This document shows, in pieces, positions 6,276 to 8,952 of a stretch of DNA of 8,952 nt. The translations under genes were made by a program, and so were the position numbers. Source of the DNA: an uncultured Bacteroidota bacterium (GTDB lineage Bacteria; Bacteroidota; Bacteroidia; Chitinophagales; Chitinophagaceae); assembly GCA_946479535.1 (NCBI GenBank), contig CAMLGP010000072.1:1-8952 (forward strand), read 5' to 3'. The notes beneath the pieces were generated by a model, which was given only the letters and a program-made list of their open reading frames with translations, was not told the origin of the DNA and searched no databases. The first letter of the stretch is position 1; each line of letters starts with the position of its first letter.

Positions 6276-6992
6276 TTAGTGCCCAAGCAGATTTTGGATG
6301 GTATCTGTTACCTGCTGTGCCCAAATGAAGTATTCTTTGCCGGATGGATGGAGACCGTCTGCCGCCAGTAAACTTGCATCATCGGCTGCCTTTCTGGTTC
6401 CCGGAGTGATATCTATATAATGTACCTGCAAACGCTCAGCTATTTGTCTGTTGATAGCATTGAAGTCATCAATTTCTTTGCCTATCTGGATTCTGTTCCT
6501 GCCTTCTGCAAAAGGTGTGATTCCCCAATCCGGGATGGATAAAACGATGACATGGGAAGCCTCATTGTTTGCAAAACCAATCGCCTGTTTTAGCAGTGAT
6601 TCAAACCCGGCTGAATATTTTTCTTTGGACCAGCCCCTGTATTGATTATTGACTCCAATGAGCAGACTTACAAAATCATAATGACCTTTTATAAACGCTT
6701 TGTCTATTCCATTCAGCAGTTCATCGGTTGTCCAGCCGGTTTTTGCCACAATAGTGGGAGATTGAAAAGAAATTCCTTTTTCATTGAGCAGCTGGGTTAC
6801 CTGATTGGGAAAATTATCCCTGGTGGGAACCTGTTCACCGATGGTGTAGGAGTCACCAAGGGCAAGATAAGTGTAGCTTCTGTCGGATTCGTTGGGATAT
6901 TTCATTGCAGTAATGAAAATAAGAATAAGCAGTGAACTGAAAGCCACCAGGCGCGTGGGATTTAGTCTTTTTGGGGTAGCAATTCTCATCAT
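6276..6992 (-). CDS. SGNH/GDSL-family hydrolase, membrane-anchored or secreted
   Basis: This 238-residue SGNH-fold hydrolase probably acts on an ester or an acetylated or acylated envelope substrate. One hydrophobic segment (about 14-30), preceded by basic residues, is a signal peptide or N-terminal anchor, so the catalytic domain (from about 40) should be outside the inner membrane. Block I is ALGDSYTIGE with nucleophile Ser48; block II Gly is probably Gly86 in KTGWTTDELL; block III is LLIGVNNQYRG with Asn115/Asn116; block V is DGLHPSGKEY with Asp212 and His215. All catalytic blocks are present. Two adjacent ATGs begin the frame; the first is used here. A 6-bp inverted repeat ends 5 nt before it. 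The gene is divergent from the DUF2520 operon and 263 bp upstream of topA on the same strand. The family is diverse (esterase, lysophospholipase, acetylesterase), so the substrate is not assigned. Confidence 0.9.
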   Translation of the reverse strand: MMRIATPKRLNPTRLVAFSSLLILIFITAMKYPNESDRSYTYLALGDSYTIGEQVPTRDNFPNQVTQLLNEKGISFQSPTIVAKTGWTTDELLNGIDKAFIKGHYDFVSLLIGVNNQYRGWSKEKYSAGFESLLKQAIGFANNEASHVIVLSIPDWGITPFAEGRNRIQIGKEIDDFNAINRQIAERLQVHYIDITPGTRKAADDASLLAADGLHPSGKEYFIWAQQVTDTIQNLLGH

Positions 6993-6997
6993 TAACC

Positions 6998-7035
6998 AGC
7001 CCCGCCTTTTAAAGGGTTCGATGGGATTAGGGGCT
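6998..7035 (-). promoter_or_regulatory. nested inverted repeat in the divergent spacer, at the SGNH hydrolase start
   Basis: AGCCCC (6998-7003) is inverted as GGGGCT (7030-7035), and inside it lies the near-palindrome CCTTTTAAAGG (7005-7015). On the minus-strand transcript the 3' arm ends 5 nt before the first ATG of the hydrolase, so a hairpin could cover its translation start. As DNA, it could equally be an operator in the 137-bp spacer shared with the plus-strand operon. No promoter was clearly recognised here; TTGGTTTG (7063-7070) is one base from the Bacteroidota -7 element on the plus strand. Confidence 0.3.
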
Positions 7036-7129
7036 ATGGCTATTTACGTAATATTGTACCTGTTGGTTTGATCCCGATAATAAGCCTAAAATTTCAATAT
7101 ATCCTAACTTTCACCTGAAATTCAGAAAC

Positions 7130-7888
7130 ATGGAAATAGTAATTATAGGGTCTGGCAATGTGGCGGCCGTATTGGGAAGAAAGTTCAAGGATGCCGGGCA
7201 TAGCATTTTACAGATAGTAAGCAGGAATGCCTCTGCTGCCAGCGCGCTGGCGTATGAATGGGATACTGAATCGGCCAATTATATGAGCCTGCTGAACCTT
7301 CGTGCTGAAGTCTATATAATTGCGGTTACTGATAGTGCCATTCGTGAAATAATTCAGTCGCTACGGTTACCGGGTAAAGTTGTTGCTCATACTGCAGGTT
7401 CAGTAAACAAGGATATACTGAAAGATGTAACGCAGCATTATGGTGTGTTTTATCCCTTACAGAGCCTGCGGAAGGAAACAGATCATCTTCCGGAGATCCC
7501 ATTCTTTTATGAAGGCAGTGATGATAAGACCAGCAAAACACTGGAAGCATTAGCGCTTTCTGTTTCTCCGGGCTTTGTTGCAAAAGCTGATAGTGAGGAA
7601 AGAACAAGGTTGCATGTGGCTGCTGTTATCGTCAATAACTTCGCCAATTATTTATATGCTCTGGCAGAGGATTATTGTAAAAAGGAGGGGCTGGATTTCC
7701 ACCAGCTTATACCATTGATTGAAGAAACTGCCCTGCGACTTAAAACAACATCTCCTTCGCAAACCATGACGGGCCCTGCAACCCGCAATGATGAGGAGAC
7801 CATTCAAAAACATCTGTCATTATTGAAGAATTATCCCAAACTGCTGCAGTTATATAAGGTAATGACTGATAGTATAAAGAGTAAGTAA
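7130..7888 (+). CDS. Rossmann-fold and DUF2520 domain protein
   Basis: This 252-residue protein has an N-terminal NAD(P)-type Rossmann fold: MEIVIIGSGNVA (Gly7, Gly9), then VSRN at the end of the second strand, and VYIIAVTDSAI at the fourth strand. HTAGS (87-91) corresponds to the position following the nucleotide-binding core in ketopantoate reductase- and pyrroline-5-carboxylate reductase-like folds. The C-terminal DUF2520 helical domain carries RLHVAAVIVNNFANYLYALAE (160-180) and the TGPATRND turn (214-221), typical of dehydrogenase dimer and active-site regions. It is predicted to be an oxidoreductase of unknown substrate. No signal peptide. It is the first gene of a plus-strand set, with kdsC 17 bp downstream, which suggests co-transcription and possibly a metabolic link to Kdo or envelope synthesis. 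Domain call firm; reaction unknown. Confidence 0.9.
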   Translation: MEIVIIGSGNVAAVLGRKFKDAGHSILQIVSRNASAASALAYEWDTESANYMSLLNLRAEVYIIAVTDSAIREIIQSLRLPGKVVAHTAGSVNKDILKDVTQHYGVFYPLQSLRKETDHLPEIPFFYEGSDDKTSKTLEALALSVSPGFVAKADSEERTRLHVAAVIVNNFANYLYALAEDYCKKEGLDFHQLIPLIEETALRLKTTSPSQTMTGPATRNDEETIQKHLSLLKNYPKLLQLYKVMTDSIKSK

Positions 7889-7905
7889 AGTATATTTACC
7901 CCCTT

Positions 7906-8427
7906 ATGAATATCCAGGACCGGTTTAAAAAGATTACCACTTTCATTTTTGATATTGATGGTGTGCTTACAGATGGGTCGGTGCTATTGCTCGATAATGG
8001 TCACCAGGCCCGTTCCATGAATATCAAGGATGGTTATGCCCTTCAACTTGCTGTTAAAAAAGGATATCGTCTGGCCGTTATTTCAGGTGCTGATATGCCA
8101 CCGGCTCTTGAGCGCCTGAACAGGCTGGGAATAATGGAAGTTCAATTTTCAGTTACAGATAAGAAAAAATTTATTGAAGATTTCATATTGAAGCATAAGC
8201 TTAAAAGCGAGGAAGTATTGTTCATGGGAGATGATATGCCTGATCTGCCCGCTTTTTCGGTGGTGGGGATCTCAGCCTGTCCGGCAGATGCAGTAAATGA
8301 GGTGCAACAGGTTTGTCGGTTCATCTCGGCCTGTAATGGTGGAAAGGGCTGCGTGCGAGAGGTTTTAGAAATTGTATTAAAATTAAATGATCATTGGGGT
8401 CATGAATCCGGTATTGTATCACGGTGA
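7906..8427 (+). CDS. kdsC: 3-deoxy-D-manno-octulosonate 8-phosphate phosphatase (HAD-IIIA)
   Basis: This 173-residue capless HAD phosphatase is expected to remove phosphate from Kdo-8-phosphate to give Kdo for lipopolysaccharide inner core, in the cytoplasm, as a tetramer in known homologues. HAD motif I is FDIDGVLTDG with nucleophile Asp16 and acid/base Asp18; NIKDGYAL (39-46) is the KdsC-type substrate loop. Motif II Ser60 is in VISGAD, where Escherichia coli KdsC has ITGR. The motif III lysine is in TDKKKF (about 86-88), and motif IV is MGDDMPDLP (Asp109, Asp110). ACPADAV (124-130) and GGKGCVREVLE (145-155) are also family signatures. Length is usual for KdsC. It is the second gene of the set, 17 bp after the DUF2520 gene and 56 bp before the prenyltransferase. 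Related HAD-IIIA phosphatases acting on other sugars cannot be fully excluded. Confidence 0.9.
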   Translation: MNIQDRFKKITTFIFDIDGVLTDGSVLLLDNGHQARSMNIKDGYALQLAVKKGYRLAVISGADMPPALERLNRLGIMEVQFSVTDKKKFIEDFILKHKLKSEEVLFMGDDMPDLPAFSVVGISACPADAVNEVQQVCRFISACNGGKGCVREVLEIVLKLNDHWGHESGIVSR

Positions 8428-8483
8428 ATAGATAAAGAGATGAAAGAAAATTTTCTTGCAGTATCTTTCCCGAAATTTTATCA

Positions 8484-8952
8484 ATGAAATTGATTGGTGC
8501 TTTCTTTAAGATGATTCGGCTGCCCAATCTCCTGTTCATTGCACTTACCCAGGTTCTTTTCCAGGTCTGCATATTCTATCCCCTTTATGTTGGCAATATT
8601 CCTTACCGGGATACGCGTAATTTTATTCTGCTGGTACTGGCTTCCATAGTTATTGCTGCGGCAGGTTATATAATCAATGATTATTTTGACCTGAATATCG
8701 ATGAGGTCAATAAGCCCAGGAAGAATGTGGTTGGAAAACAGATCAACCGTCGCTGGGCAATAGCCTGGCATCTCCTGCTCAGCTTTACAGGTCTTGTTTT
8801 TACTGCAATTGCACTTCCGGTACTGCAAAAATGGTATCTGTTTCTGGGGAATGTGCTTTGTATTGCACTACTCTGGTTTTACTCAACCTCTTTCAAATGG
8901 AAACTGCTGATCGGAAATGTGATCATATCACTATTAACGGCATGGTCAGTAT
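8484..8952 (+). CDS. UbiA-family prenyltransferase, 5' part only (cut by window edge)
   Basis: The first 156 residues of an integral-membrane UbiA-type prenyltransferase are visible; the frame is open to the window end. The N-terminus IRLPNLLFIALTQVL is characteristic of the family. The first Asp-rich prenyl-diphosphate/Mg site is NDYFDLNIDEVNKP (65-78; Asp66, Asp69, Asp73), followed by WFYSTSFKWKLLIGN (131-145). Membrane helices are visible at about 12-33, 46-64, 92-112 and 117-136. Bacteroidota members of this group are often labelled geranylgeranylglycerol-phosphate geranylgeranyltransferase; whether that activity applies is not shown here. The ATG at 8484 is preferred because residues 1-10 extend the family N-terminus; the ATG at 8511 is an alternative. 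It overlaps by 4 nt (ATGA) the stop of a 15-codon frame starting at 8440. It is the third gene of the DUF2520-kdsC set. Confidence 0.9.
   Translation, partial: MKLIGAFFKMIRLPNLLFIALTQVLFQVCIFYPLYVGNIPYRDTRNFILLVLASIVIAAAGYIINDYFDLNIDEVNKPRKNVVGKQINRRWAIAWHLLLSFTGLVFTAIALPVLQKWYLFLGNVLCIALLWFYSTSFKWKLLIGNVIISLLTAWSV

Noticed and set aside
7014..7024. GGGTTCGATGG resembling a tRNA T-arm
   Set aside because: The flanks do not form a T-stem, and no acceptor, D or anticodon arms are present.
7891..7898. TATATTTA before kdsC, close to the Bacteroidota -7 promoter element
   Set aside because: No TTTG element lies at the right distance upstream, and the predicted start would fall at the ATG itself; the 17-bp gap fits co-transcription better.

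Overview
The window looks like chromosomal DNA of a Bacteroidota bacterium, most probably from the Chitinophagaceae or a near relative. The grounds are the protein families present (a DUF4382 lipoprotein, a Rossmann/DUF2520 protein, a KdsC phosphatase, a UbiA-type prenyltransferase and a SirB1-like protein), AT-rich spacers, and start codons preceded by A/T-rich sequence rather than Shine-Dalgarno motifs. No plasmid, phage, IS, CRISPR, tRNA or rRNA signature was found. The assignment rests on protein character, not on a marker gene.

Layout. (1) 73-1815, minus strand: a SirB1/transglutaminase-like protein and a class I SAM-dependent methyltransferase, 126 bp apart. (2) 1816-2397: a 582-bp divergent spacer without a gene but dense in structure. 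It holds a nested irregular hairpin followed by a GC hairpin and U-run (candidate small RNA, 1904-2016), a perfect 15-bp inverted repeat followed by six T's (2033-2099), and a 15-bp direct repeat flanking a 14-bp imperfect tandem repeat (2206-2274). (3) 2398-3264, plus strand: a DUF4382 lipoprotein with an EF-hand-like acidic loop. (4) 3265-3405: a convergent spacer with a strong intrinsic terminator and two related hairpins in inverted orientation. (5) 3406-6012, minus strand: topA, DNA topoisomerase I. (6) 6013-6275: a spacer with a candidate minus-strand terminator. (7) 6276-6992, minus strand: a membrane-anchored SGNH/GDSL hydrolase. (8) 7130-8952, plus strand: a probable operon of a Rossmann/DUF2520 protein, kdsC and a UbiA-family prenyltransferase cut by the window edge.

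How the genes relate. topA is housekeeping. kdsC belongs to Kdo (lipopolysaccharide core) synthesis, and its neighbours, an NAD(P)-type Rossmann protein of unknown substrate and a membrane prenyltransferase, suggest an envelope- or lipid-related transcription unit; that is inference from co-orientation and close spacing. The lipoprotein and the SGNH hydrolase also act at or outside the membrane, but nothing ties them to one pathway.

The coding content is ordinary and no complete new multi-gene system is visible. The signals most worth following are non-coding: the structured region 1904-2099, the composite repeat at 2206-2274, and the hairpin pair at 3322-3387, whose two copies differ by a compensatory base-pair change.
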